Of a DNA stretch of 40,357 nt, positions 1 to 8,442 are shown one piece after another. Both the position numbers and the translations under genes were made by a program. Position 1 is the stretch's first letter. Every line of letters begins with the position of its first letter. The notes beneath the pieces are model-generated. The model saw nothing but the letters and a program-made list of their open reading frames with translations. It searched no databases and had not been told where the DNA came from. This stretch comes from JAVVEW01 sp032251045 (GTDB lineage Bacteria > Pseudomonadota > Gammaproteobacteria > Methylococcales > Methylomonadaceae): the NCBI GenBank assembly GCA_032251045.1, contig JAVVEW010000020.1:1-40357 (forward strand), given 5' to 3'.

Positions 1-263
1 CTGTGGGCAAACGGCAATTAAGTTATAAAAATACCAATGTGTTGATTCGCAATCCAGATTCAGATTGGCGCATCAGCTTGTCTAAAACCGGCTTCATCAA
101 TGAAGCCGGGCGTTGCCTGGTGATGTTGGCCTGGCTGAGAGAGCGGCCTGTGATTATTGTGTTGCTGGACGCTCAGGGCAAACTGACGCCGATTGGCGAC
201 TCCAACCGTATCCGCGATTGGCTGAACCAAAATACCGTTGTGCAACATGCCAATCGAGGCTAG
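1..263 (+). CDS. pbpG: D-alanyl-D-alanine endopeptidase (PBP7-like), C-terminal fragment
   Basis: This is the last 86 or so residues of a low-molecular-weight penicillin-binding protein. The start lies outside the window. The KTG box of the serine peptidase S11 family is visible in the stretch SKTGFINEAGRCLVM, which is typical of PbpG/PBP7. Family members are periplasmic and cut D-Ala-meso-DAP cross-links in peptidoglycan. The catalytic SxxK and SxN motifs would lie upstream of the window. The reading frame is open to the left edge and ends with TAG at 261-263. The next gene starts 8 bases later, so the two may be co-transcribed. Identification as PbpG rather than another S11 peptidase rests on the residues that follow KTG. 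Confidence 0.82.
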   Translation, partial: VGKRQLSYKNTNVLIRNPDSDWRISLSKTGFINEAGRCLVMLAWLRERPVIIVLLDAQGKLTPIGDSNRIRDWLNQNTVVQHANRG

Positions 264-271
264 AGGCAGTC

Positions 272-1423
272 ATGTCAAATCATTTGCAATTACAACAGAT
301 AACCGGACAGCGCGATCTTGATAGGTTCATTGATGTGCCTTGGCAGTTGTACCGGGATGACCCGAACTGGCGGCCTCCGTTGAAGCTCATGGAAAAAGAG
401 CGTCTGACACCGGCTGCCAATCCTTATTTTGAACATGCCGAAACCGCTTTCTGGTTGGCGCTGCGGGACGGCGTGCCGGTAGGCAGAATCAGCGCCCAGA
501 TCGATCATTTGGCCTTGCAACAACCCGATCATCGGCATTGCGGGCATTTTGGCTTTATCGAAGCGATTGACGAGGCCGAAGTTTGGCAGACGTTGTTGAC
601 GCAAGCCGAACGCTGGCTGAAAGATAAAGGCATGAAGCGGATCATGGGGCCATTCAATTTGTCCATCAATCAGGAATGCGGGGTTTTGGTCAAGGGTTTC
701 GATCATCCACCGAATCTGATGATGGGCCATGCCTTGCCGTATTATGCCGGGCAACTGGAGGCCGCAGGTTACGCCAAGATCAAGGATCTGATCGCCTACA
801 ATCTGGATGTCACTCGGCCCTTTCCCTCGCCTATTCAGAAACTGCTCAGGCGGGCCCGGCGCCTGGACGCGCTGGTGGTACGGCCAGTTAACCTTAAGCG
901 CTTTGATGACGATATGCGCTTGATGTTTGATATTTTTAACGATGCCTGGGCTGACAACTGGGGCTTCGTACCTTGGACCGAGGCGGAAATTCAGCAAACC
1001 GCCAAGGAAATGAAGCCGTTGATTCGCCCTGAAATCAATTGGATCGCCGAATATCAGGGCGAGCCTATCGGCTTTATGGCGGCTTTGCCCAATCTCAACG
1101 AAGCCATTGCTGATCTCGATGGCCGGTTGCTGCCGTTTGGCTGGGCCAAATTGCTGTGGCGCCTGAAGTTGCGTGGGCGTTTGACCGCTACCAATCGGGT
1201 GCCGTTAATGGGCATACGCAAGCGCTTTCAGGGCAGGCCCTTAGGGGCGTATGCCGCATTTTTGCTGATCGAAACCATTCGCCATAACGGCACCGCCATT
1301 GGCGCACAGACAGCTGAATTGTCCTGGATGCTGGAGGACAACACGGCGTTGCAGGATATACTGGAAGGCATTCACGCCGATCCTTATAAGAAGTATCGCC
1401 TGTATAGCAAGTCATTGTCATAG
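272..1423 (+). CDS. GNAT-like acyltransferase family protein, specific function unknown
   Basis: A 383-residue soluble protein starting at ATG 272, after a weak purine-rich site (AGAGG) at the end of pbpG. An in-frame start at 113 would overlap pbpG by 150 bases and is less likely. The middle carries a conserved-looking block, GPFNLSINQECGVLVKGF, followed by a Pro/Asn-rich turn and LPYYAGQLEAAGY. This is the pattern of a little-studied bacterial family usually named GNAT N-acetyltransferase, with a second GNAT-like half towards the C-terminus (around EYQGEPIGFMAALPN). I see no signal peptide or membrane segment. The acyl donor and acceptor cannot be read from the sequence. The family assignment comes from memory of the motif and should be treated as moderate. 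Confidence 0.7.
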   Translation: MSNHLQLQQITGQRDLDRFIDVPWQLYRDDPNWRPPLKLMEKERLTPAANPYFEHAETAFWLALRDGVPVGRISAQIDHLALQQPDHRHCGHFGFIEAIDEAEVWQTLLTQAERWLKDKGMKRIMGPFNLSINQECGVLVKGFDHPPNLMMGHALPYYAGQLEAAGYAKIKDLIAYNLDVTRPFPSPIQKLLRRARRLDALVVRPVNLKRFDDDMRLMFDIFNDAWADNWGFVPWTEAEIQQTAKEMKPLIRPEINWIAEYQGEPIGFMAALPNLNEAIADLDGRLLPFGWAKLLWRLKLRGRLTATNRVPLMGIRKRFQGRPLGAYAAFLLIETIRHNGTAIGAQTAELSWMLEDNTALQDILEGIHADPYKKYRLYSKSLS

Positions 1424-1451
1424 GGTGGGGCTGTCGTGAGCATGCTTCGGT

Positions 1452-1457
1452 TATAAT
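1452..1457 (+). promoter_or_regulatory. candidate -10 element for pepA
   Basis: A perfect TATAAT lies 121 bases before the pepA start in the 155-base gap after the GNAT-like gene. No good -35 hexamer sits at 16-18 bases; the best nearby is CTGTCG at 15 bases. Transcription from here would give a leader of about 115 bases containing the palindrome at 1544-1557. Confidence 0.35.
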
Positions 1458-1543
1458 CGTGAACCTTTGTCATACCTTTCGCGGCCCAGTTGGCGAAAAT
1501 GGTGTCGTAATGGTTTGTGCGTTGCCATACTCAAAACGGCCTT

Positions 1544-1557
1544 ATTGACAGGTCAAT
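1544..1557. repeat. 14-bp palindrome just before the pepA start
   Basis: ATTGAC-AG-GTCAAT is a perfect inverted repeat ending 21 bases before the pepA ATG. It is immediately followed by the ribosome-binding region (AAGAGGGAA at about 1565). It could be an operator or a small hairpin that influences translation. The sequence alone does not decide. Confidence 0.4.
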
Positions 1558-1578
1558 GAAAATAAGAGGGAACTCAAC

Positions 1579-3066
1579 ATGGATTTTAGAATTGATAGCA
1601 CCGCTCTTGAACAATTGGCGGCAGATTGTGTAATCGTTGGCGTTTATGAAGAGCAAAAAATGACCAGTGCGGCACTGACGCTGGATGCGCATTTTGATCA
1701 AGCGCTGTCCGAGCTGATGGCGCGTGGTGATATTACCGGCAAACCGGGTGATAGTTTGCCGTTGAACTGGTTGCCGGGTCAGCAGGTTCGTTGCCTGTTG
1801 TTAGTGGGCTTGGGCAAGGCGGGCGCGGTTCGGCCCAAAGATTTTCGCAAAGCGTTAGCCGCTGCGGCGCAATATGTCCGTGCCGGACGCATGAAATCTT
1901 TGGCCTGTGCGATGCTCGATGTCGAAATTAACCAGCGCGATGTCGCCTGGCGGGCGCGGCAGATTGTCCAGGTGTTCAGTGACGGCTTGTATCAGTTCAA
2001 CGAACTGAAATCCAAAGTCGAAAAACCGGTCACCATTGAGCGCATCATGCTGCCGGTTGCCGAAACGGATCGCGCTGCCGCCGAGTCGGGCTTGCAACAA
2101 GGTCAGGCGATTGCCGAGGCGGTTGATCTGGCCAAGCGCCTGGCCGATTTGCCGGGCAATATCTGCACGCCCGCTTATCTGGCCGAAACGGCAAAAGTAC
2201 AAGGCCAGTCGATTGCCGGACTTGAGGTCAATATCCTGGAACAAGCCGACCTGGAGCGCCTGAACATGGGCGCCTTTCTGGCCGTGTCCCGGGGTAGTCG
2301 GCAGCCGCCGAAGCTGATTGAAATGCACTATCATGGCGGACAAAATACCGTTAAGCCGATTGTACTGGTTGGCAAAGGTCTGACCTTCGACGCCGGTGGT
2401 ATTTCGCTGAAGCCCGGACAGGGCATGGATGAAATGAAATACGATATGTGCGGGGGCGCGGCGGTGATTGCCACCGTGGCCGCCGCCGCTAAGTTGAAAT
2501 TGCCGATCAATCTGATCGGCCTGGTGCCGGCCTCGGAAAACCTGCCTGACGGCGATGCCAACAAACCGGGCGACATTCTGACCAGTATGTCGGGTAAAAC
2601 CATCGAAGTCTTGAACACCGATGCCGAAGGCCGCCTGATTCTGTGCGATACGTTAACCTATGCCGAACGGTTCGACCCCGATGTAGTGATCGATCTGGCG
2701 ACTTTGACCGGTGCCTGTCTGGTGGCGTTGGGTCGGGTGCCCAGCGGCTTGTTGGGTAACGATGATGTATTGTGCCAGGATTTGCTGGCCGCCGGCGAAA
2801 TGGCCAGCGACAGCGTATGGCGTTTGCCGCTGTGGGAAGAATACCAGGAATTGTTGAAGTCCAATTTTGCCGACATGGCCAACATTGGCGGACGCGATGC
2901 CGGTACCATCACCGCCGCCTGCTTTCTGGCCCGATTCGCCGAACCGTTCCGTTGGGCGCATCTGGATATCGCTGGTACCGCCTGGCGCTCTGGTGACAAT
3001 AAAGGCGCCACCGGCCGTCCGGTGCCGCTGTTGTTGCAATATCTGTTCAATCGGGCGAACACGTAA
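1579..3066 (+). CDS. pepA: leucyl aminopeptidase (peptidase M17)
   Basis: A 495-residue M17 aminopeptidase, the usual family length. It removes N-terminal residues from peptides in the cytoplasm. In Enterobacteria PepA also acts as a DNA-binding accessory factor in Xer recombination. By family knowledge the dinuclear metal site is formed by K266, D271, D289, D348 and E350. The catalytic K278 and R352 are also present. The signature NTDAEGRL is at 346-353. The start at ATG 1579 is preceded by AGAGGGAA at a good distance and gives the normal N-terminal macro-like domain. It leads a compact group with holC (3-base gap) and valS, an arrangement common in gammaproteobacteria. Confidence 0.97.
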   Translation: MDFRIDSTALEQLAADCVIVGVYEEQKMTSAALTLDAHFDQALSELMARGDITGKPGDSLPLNWLPGQQVRCLLLVGLGKAGAVRPKDFRKALAAAAQYVRAGRMKSLACAMLDVEINQRDVAWRARQIVQVFSDGLYQFNELKSKVEKPVTIERIMLPVAETDRAAAESGLQQGQAIAEAVDLAKRLADLPGNICTPAYLAETAKVQGQSIAGLEVNILEQADLERLNMGAFLAVSRGSRQPPKLIEMHYHGGQNTVKPIVLVGKGLTFDAGGISLKPGQGMDEMKYDMCGGAAVIATVAAAAKLKLPINLIGLVPASENLPDGDANKPGDILTSMSGKTIEVLNTDAEGRLILCDTLTYAERFDPDVVIDLATLTGACLVALGRVPSGLLGNDDVLCQDLLAAGEMASDSVWRLPLWEEYQELLKSNFADMANIGGRDAGTITAACFLARFAEPFRWAHLDIAGTAWRSGDNKGATGRPVPLLLQYLFNRANT

Positions 3067-3069
3067 GTC

Positions 3070-3522
3070 ATGACCGGGGTGGATTTTTATATCCTTCCGG
3101 CCGACGATCTCACGCAACTCGAACACTACGCTTGCCGGTTGGTGGAAAAGGCCTTCCGGCAAAGCATTTTTTGTTATCTGTGGTGTCAGGATCAGAGCCA
3201 GGTTGAGCGTCTGGACGCCTTGCTGTGGACGTTTCGCGCGCAAAGCTTCGTGCCACACCGCATAGGCTCCCCTGACTCGGCAAGCGATGAGGTGCGGCAA
3301 GGCTGGCTGGCCGCCGCGCCACCCCCGCCAGGCTGGCGCGACGCCTTGGTTAATCTGCAGGCCACGGCGCCTGAAAATGCCTTGCAGTTTGCCCGCATTC
3401 TGGAGCTGGTCGATGGCAATGTTGATCGCCGCCGGCAAGGCCGCAACCGTTATAAAACCTATCAGCAAGCCGGTTTGACGCCGGTGACGCATAATCTCAC
3501 AAGTACAAATAAACATGGATAA
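3070..3522 (+). CDS. holC: DNA polymerase III chi subunit
   Basis: A 150-residue protein starting MTGVDFYIL, with the HolC pattern of an N-terminal strand (VDFYILP), then ACRLVEKAFRQ and the WTF-S-F-PH region (residues about 56-66). Chi binds psi within the clamp-loader complex and contacts single-strand DNA-binding protein, so it links the polymerase III holoenzyme to SSB-coated lagging-strand template. It begins 3 bases after pepA and its last 8 bases overlap valS, so translation of the three genes is probably coupled. The family is poorly conserved, but length, the N-terminal motif and the pepA-holC-valS order all agree. Confidence 0.93.
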   Translation: MTGVDFYILPADDLTQLEHYACRLVEKAFRQSIFCYLWCQDQSQVERLDALLWTFRAQSFVPHRIGSPDSASDEVRQGWLAAAPPPPGWRDALVNLQATAPENALQFARILELVDGNVDRRRQGRNRYKTYQQAGLTPVTHNLTSTNKHG

Positions 3523-6325
3523 GACCTACGACCCTAAAGCCATCGAGCAACGCTGGTATCAACACTGGGAAAGCCAAGGCTATTTTGCACCTGGCGAGCA
3601 AGCGGAATCTTTCTGCATCATGATTCCGCCACCCAATGTCACCGGCAGTCTGCACATGGGCCATGCGTTTCAGGACACCATCATGGATGGTTTGACCCGC
3701 TATCACCGCATGTGCGGTAAATCGGCGCTGTGGCAAGCGGGCAGCGATCATGCCGGCATTGCCACGCAAATGGTGGTCGAGCGTCTGGTCGAGGCGGAAG
3801 GCAAAACCCGCCACGATTATGGCCGGGAAGCGTTTGTTGAGCGCATCTGGCAATGGAAAGAGCAATCCGGCGGCACCATTACCCGGCAATTGCGGCGCAT
3901 GGGCGCATCCCTGGATTGGCAGCACGAACGTTTCACTTTGGATGAGGGTATGTCCGAGGCGGTGCGCGAGGTCTTCATCCGCTTGTATGAGGAAGGTCTG
4001 ATTTATCGCGGCAAGCGTCTGGTGAACTGGGATCCGGTGCTGCATACCGCGGTGTCCGATCTGGAGGTGTTGTCCGAGGAAGAACAAGGTTCCTTGTGGC
4101 ATATCGATTACCCTCTGGCCAACGGTGCCGGTGTTCTGACCGTAGCCACCACCCGCCCGGAAACCTTGCTCGGTGATGCCGCCGTCGCCATTCATCCGGG
4201 CGACGACCGATATAAACACTTACTGGGCGAGAAAGTCCGATTGCCGATTTCAGGGCGCTTGATTCCGATTATCGCCGATGATTATGTCGATCCCGAGTTC
4301 GGTACCGGTTGTGTGAAAATCACCCCGGCGCATGATTTCAACGATTATCAGGTCTGGCTCAGACACCGCGACCACAGCGACATCGCTGATTTGCCGCATG
4401 GCGGCTTGATCAATGTGTTTACCGATGATGCCGCGATTCGCGCACCGGAAAGCAATGAAGGGGCGGTTATTCCGGAAAGTTACGTAAGCCTGGACCGCAT
4501 GGAAGCGCGCAAAAAGCTGGTTGCCGAGCTGGAAACGGAAGGGCTGTTGGCTAAGGTTGAACCACACAAATTGATGGTGCCGCGTGGTGATCGCTCCGGC
4601 GCGGTGATCGAGCCGTATTTGACCGATCAATGGTATGTCAAAGCCGAACCTTTGGCCAAACCGGCGATCGAGGCGGTGGAATCCGGCGCCATCAAGTTCG
4701 TGCCCGACAATTGGAAAAATACTTATTTTGAATGGATGCGCAATATCCAGGACTGGTGTATTTCCCGGCAAATCTGGTGGGGCCACCGCATTCCGGCCTG
4801 GTATGACGATGCCGGCAATGTCTATGTCGGCCAGTCCGAGCAAGCGGTGCGCGCCCGGCACGGCTTGGCGGATGATTATCCCTTGCGCCAGGACGAAGAC
4901 GTGCTCGATACCTGGTTTTCTTCGGCTTTATGGCCGTTTTCCACCCTGGGCTGGCCGGACTCAACCGAACGTCTGGCCAAACATTACCCGACCAGCGTTT
5001 TGGTCACCGGCTTTGACATCATCTTCTTCTGGGTGGCGCGGATGATTATGATGGGCATAAAGTTCATGGATGACGTGCCGTTCAAGGAAGTCTATATCCA
5101 CGGCCTGGTGCGCGATGCCGAAGGCCAGAAAATGTCCAAATCCAAAGGCAATATTCTCGATCCTTTGGATCTTATCGACGGCATCGATCTGGAAACGCTG
5201 GTTAACAAGCGCACGCAAGGCATGATGCAGCCGCATCTGGCCAAAAAAATCGCAGCCGCTACCAAACGCGACTTCCCGGACGGCATACCCTCGTTCGGGA
5301 CCGATGCCTTGCGCTTTACCTTTGCTTCGTTGGCGTCCACCGGCCGGGATATCCGCTTTGACCTGGCGCGTACCGAAGGTTACCGAAATTTCTGTAACAA
5401 ACTGTGGAATGCCGCGCGTTACGTGCTGATGAACACCGAGGGCCATGATTGTGGGCAGGCTAACGGCGAGTTGGAGGCCAGCGCCGCCGATCGCTGGATT
5501 GCATCGCGCTTGCAATATGTCATTGGTGAAGTCCACAAAGGCTTTAAGCACTATCGTTTCGATCTGATCGCTCAGGAACTGTATGAATTTATCTGGAACG
5601 ACTATTGCGATTGGTATCTGGAACTGGCCAAAATCAGCTTGCAGACCGGAACAGAAAACCAGCAGCGGGCCACGCGCAAAACCCTGGTCACGGTGCTGGA
5701 AAGCGTGCTCAGGCTGGCGCATCCGATCATGCCGTTCATTACCGAGGAAATCTGGCACAAGATCGCCCCCCTAGCCGGGCAAACCGGTGCAACCCTGATG
5801 TTGCAGGCGTATCCTGAAGTTGACAGTCGGCAGCTTGATGCTCAGGCGGTCACCGAAGTGGAATGGCTGAAGCAGGTTATCTTAGGCGTGCGCCGGATTC
5901 GCGGGGAAATGAATATCGCGCCAGGCAAGCCGTTGCCGGTATTACTGCAAAACGGCAATGCCCAGGATTTGAACTTTTTGCAACAAAGCCAGGTTTATTT
6001 GCAGAAACTGGGCCGGATCGAGACGTTGGACTGGTTGGACTCTGGCCAGGCCGCGCCGGAGTCGGCGATGGCGTTGGTGGGCGAGATGAAACTGCTGATT
6101 CCACTTGCCGGGTTGATCGATCGTGATGCCGAGCTGGCCCGGCTGGCCAAGGAAATCGAAAAACTGGCCAAAGAGCTGCCGCGGCTGGAAGGTAAGCTGA
6201 ACAATCCCAGCTTTGTCGCCAAGGCCCCGGCCGAGGTGATTGCCAAAGAGCAAGACAAGCTGGCCAAATTGCATTCCAGTTTAGAGAATCTGAAATTGCA
6301 ACAGCAAAAAATTCAGGCATTGTAG
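3515..6325 (+). CDS. valS: valyl-tRNA synthetase
   Basis: A 936-residue class I aminoacyl-tRNA synthetase that charges tRNA-Val with valine and edits mischarged threonine. The HIGH-type ATP site is HMGH at residues 47-50, within PPNVTGSLHMGH. The KMSKS loop is at 539-543. The CP1 editing insertion starts near TTRPETLLGD. The C-terminal 75 or so residues are a charged heptad-rich segment (ELARLAKEIEKLAKEL), the coiled-coil arm typical of ValS that contacts tRNA. Length is normal for the family. The ATG overlaps the end of holC by 8 bases. No uridine-tailed terminator is visible just after the stop; the next gene is 395 bases away. Confidence 0.98.
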   Translation: MDKTYDPKAIEQRWYQHWESQGYFAPGEQAESFCIMIPPPNVTGSLHMGHAFQDTIMDGLTRYHRMCGKSALWQAGSDHAGIATQMVVERLVEAEGKTRHDYGREAFVERIWQWKEQSGGTITRQLRRMGASLDWQHERFTLDEGMSEAVREVFIRLYEEGLIYRGKRLVNWDPVLHTAVSDLEVLSEEEQGSLWHIDYPLANGAGVLTVATTRPETLLGDAAVAIHPGDDRYKHLLGEKVRLPISGRLIPIIADDYVDPEFGTGCVKITPAHDFNDYQVWLRHRDHSDIADLPHGGLINVFTDDAAIRAPESNEGAVIPESYVSLDRMEARKKLVAELETEGLLAKVEPHKLMVPRGDRSGAVIEPYLTDQWYVKAEPLAKPAIEAVESGAIKFVPDNWKNTYFEWMRNIQDWCISRQIWWGHRIPAWYDDAGNVYVGQSEQAVRARHGLADDYPLRQDEDVLDTWFSSALWPFSTLGWPDSTERLAKHYPTSVLVTGFDIIFFWVARMIMMGIKFMDDVPFKEVYIHGLVRDAEGQKMSKSKGNILDPLDLIDGIDLETLVNKRTQGMMQPHLAKKIAAATKRDFPDGIPSFGTDALRFTFASLASTGRDIRFDLARTEGYRNFCNKLWNAARYVLMNTEGHDCGQANGELEASAADRWIASRLQYVIGEVHKGFKHYRFDLIAQELYEFIWNDYCDWYLELAKISLQTGTENQQRATRKTLVTVLESVLRLAHPIMPFITEEIWHKIAPLAGQTGATLMLQAYPEVDSRQLDAQAVTEVEWLKQVILGVRRIRGEMNIAPGKPLPVLLQNGNAQDLNFLQQSQVYLQKLGRIETLDWLDSGQAAPESAMALVGEMKLLIPLAGLIDRDAELARLAKEIEKLAKELPRLEGKLNNPSFVAKAPAEVIAKEQDKLAKLHSSLENLKLQQQKIQAL

Positions 6326-6377
6326 GAGGTGGGCAAGTATATCTTGTGCGCTGCAATTTTCGGCAAGACCCAGGGAA

Positions 6378-6472
6378 GCATCGGGACGTTCGACAAAGGC
6401 GTCGCCAGCTTAGGATGCCATAAGAGCTTACACGGAGGTATTGACAGCGTCCTTTAACGGACATCCCGATGC
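6378..6472. repeat. 95-bp imperfect inverted repeat, possible interspersed repeat or MITE-like element
   Basis: The left end reads GCATCGGGACGTTCG and then ACAAAGG. The right end, read on the opposite strand, is GCATCGGGATGTCCG and then TTAAAGG. About 19 of the first 22 positions correspond, with differences scattered through both arms. The ends are sharp, starting GCATCGGGA and ending TCCCGATGC. The middle (about 6401-6445) shows no coding frame. The element could form a long stem-loop in RNA or be a copy of a dispersed intergenic repeat. Only one copy is in this window. Confidence 0.5.
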
Positions 6473-6580
6473 CGTCGTTGATCTGCGATGAGTCTATTTT
6501 AAGACCGGATGCGCAATAACCGAGTGTTATCACGGATGCTGTGTTGTGCATTTTGGCCGGTTGGGCATGTCTTGCCTGTG

Positions 6581-6597
6581 TCAGACTGAGTGTCTGA
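6581..6597. repeat. short inverted repeat upstream of pilB
   Basis: TCAGAC-TGAGT-GTCTGA, perfect 6-bp arms with a 5-base spacer, centred about 130 bases before the pilB start. It could be a regulator site or part of a leader hairpin. No regulator is identified. Confidence 0.35.
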
Positions 6598-6720
6598 TGG
6601 CGAAAGCTAAAAATTACTCTATAGTTTAATGCTCTACCGTGGCCAGGGCACAATGCAGCACTGGTGCTGCTGTCAAATTACAATGGCTATCGTTTAAGGA
6701 ACTGAATACACTGTTTCAAT

Positions 6721-8439
6721 ATGACGGCAAATTTGTCCACATTTCCATTGGCAGGGCTGAGTAAGTGTCTGGTTCAAGCTGGCTTATGCAGCGAGAGCGA
6801 GATGAAAACGCATCTTCAGGCCGCCGCGCAAGCAAAGCTGTCGCTGGTCAGCTATATGGTGCGTAACCAGATTTTGTCAGCACGGGACATCGCGGATAAA
6901 GCCTCGTTGGAATTCGGTATTCCACAGCTGGATCTCGATGTCATCGATCTGCGTAACGTGCCGGTGAAGCACGTCAGTGAAGCCTTGATTCGCAAGCATC
7001 ATGTGCTGCCGATTTTCAAGCGTGGCAATCGCCTGTATATCGCCATTTCCGACCCCAGCAATTTTCAGGCTCAAGACGAGATCAAGTTTCAGACTCGGCG
7101 CAATGTCGAAACCATTGTCGTTGAAGAAGACAAGCTGACCAAAGCCATTGAAGTCGCGTTAGAGGCGGCTGATACCAGCATGAAGGACTTGCTGGATTCT
7201 GACCTGGATAATCTGGAAATATCCTCAGGCGATGACCAGCCTGCGCAAGATTCTGATACCGGCTCTGATGCGGATGATGCACCGATTGTTCGTTATGTGA
7301 ATAAAATTCTGCTCGATTCGATCAAAAAAGGCGTTTCCGATATTCACTTGGAGCCTTATGAAAAGACCTTCAGGATTCGCTATCGCAGCGATGGTATCTT
7401 GCATGAAATCGCAAGCCCGCCGCAGGCCGTGGCCAATCGCATCATTTCTCGGCTGAAAGTGATGTCGCGTATGGATATCGCCGAGCGGCGTGTGCCGCAG
7501 GATGGGCGGATCAAAATGAAGCTCAGCCGTAACCGGGCCATCGATTTTCGGGTCAATACCTGTCCAACGTTGTTCGGCGAAAAAGTGGTGTTAAGGATTC
7601 TTGACCCAACCAGCGCCAATATCGGTATTGAAAAACTGGGTTTTGAACCGCTGCAGCGAGAGCGTTTTACCGAAGCGATTTTCCGACCCTATGGCATGGT
7701 GTTGGTCACAGGCCCTACCGGTAGCGGTAAGACCGTTACTTTATACACCGGCCTGAATATGCTCAATGATGTCGAGCGTAATATTTCAACCGCAGAGGAT
7801 CCTGTTGAAATCACCGTTGAGGGCATCAATCAGGTTAACGTTAATCCTAAAGCGGGGCTGACATTCGCCAGCGCCTTGCGGGCATTCTTGCGACAAGACC
7901 CGGACGTGATCATGGTCGGTGAGATTCGTGACCTGGAAACGGCGGAAATTGCCGTGAAGGCGGCGCAAACTGGTCACTTGGTGTTATCGACACTGCACAC
8001 CAACGACGCGCCACAAACATTGAACCGGCTGCTGCAAATGGGCATTCCGGCGTTTAACATTGTATCGGCCGTGAATTTAATTATGGCCCAGCGTCTTGCT
8101 CGACGTTTATGTGAGCATTGCAAGCAGCCGATGGAGTTGCCGCGTCATACCCTTGAAGAGGCCGGATTCAGTGCCGCAGACATAGACCAGGGATTCACGG
8201 TCTACCAGCCGGTGGGGTGTGATAAGTGTACCGCTGGTTATAAGGGCAGGGTGGGCATCTATCAAGTCATGCCGTTAACAGAAGCTATGCGTAATTTAAT
8301 TCTGGAAGGCGGCAATACCATGGATATCGCACGTTTAGCTAAGTCGGAAGGGATTAACGACTTGCGCGCTTCGGGGCTGGAAAAAGTTCAGCAAGGTATT
8401 ACCAGTCTGGCGGAAATTGATCGCGTAACCAAGGAGTAA
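6721..8439 (+). CDS. pilB: type IV pilus assembly (extension) ATPase
   Basis: A 572-residue GspE/PilB-family secretion ATPase that powers pilin polymerisation at the inner membrane. The N-terminal MshEN/T2SSE_N domain spans roughly residues 40-150. The Walker A motif GPTGSGKT is at 331-338, and the Walker B region DVIMVGEIRD at 395-404 is followed by the His-box segment GHLVLSTLHTNDA. Four cysteines (464, 467, 500, 503) form the CxxC...CxxC zinc site typical of the family. Length matches PilB of other gammaproteobacteria. The ATG at 6721 has only a distant purine tract (AAGGAA about 20 bases upstream). It starts the pilB-pilC-pilD-coaE-zapD-yacG run. The retraction ATPase PilT is not in the window. 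Confidence 0.96.
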   Translation: MTANLSTFPLAGLSKCLVQAGLCSESEMKTHLQAAAQAKLSLVSYMVRNQILSARDIADKASLEFGIPQLDLDVIDLRNVPVKHVSEALIRKHHVLPIFKRGNRLYIAISDPSNFQAQDEIKFQTRRNVETIVVEEDKLTKAIEVALEAADTSMKDLLDSDLDNLEISSGDDQPAQDSDTGSDADDAPIVRYVNKILLDSIKKGVSDIHLEPYEKTFRIRYRSDGILHEIASPPQAVANRIISRLKVMSRMDIAERRVPQDGRIKMKLSRNRAIDFRVNTCPTLFGEKVVLRILDPTSANIGIEKLGFEPLQRERFTEAIFRPYGMVLVTGPTGSGKTVTLYTGLNMLNDVERNISTAEDPVEITVEGINQVNVNPKAGLTFASALRAFLRQDPDVIMVGEIRDLETAEIAVKAAQTGHLVLSTLHTNDAPQTLNRLLQMGIPAFNIVSAVNLIMAQRLARRLCEHCKQPMELPRHTLEEAGFSAADIDQGFTVYQPVGCDKCTAGYKGRVGIYQVMPLTEAMRNLILEGGNTMDIARLAKSEGINDLRASGLEKVQQGITSLAEIDRVTKE

Positions 8440-8442
8440 AGC

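Larger units (their letters stand above)
6326..6720. other. 395-base intergenic region between valS and pilB
   Basis: No credible gene on either strand. It contains a long imperfect inverted repeat (6378-6472), a 6-bp-arm palindrome (6581-6597) and presumably the pilB promoter. No pilin gene is present, although pilA is commonly found beside pilB in other gammaproteobacteria. Confidence 0.6.

Noticed and set aside
2653..3516. A 287-codon open frame on the minus strand across pepA and holC
   Set aside because: It runs antisense to two clearly identified genes, has low-complexity His/Gln/Arg-rich composition and no recognisable motif. It is a shadow of high-GC codon use.
4961..5758. A 265-codon minus-strand frame inside valS
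   Set aside because: Antisense to a well-conserved part of valS, with no family resemblance. The same applies to the minus frames at 290-997, 3497-4219 and 5877-6653.
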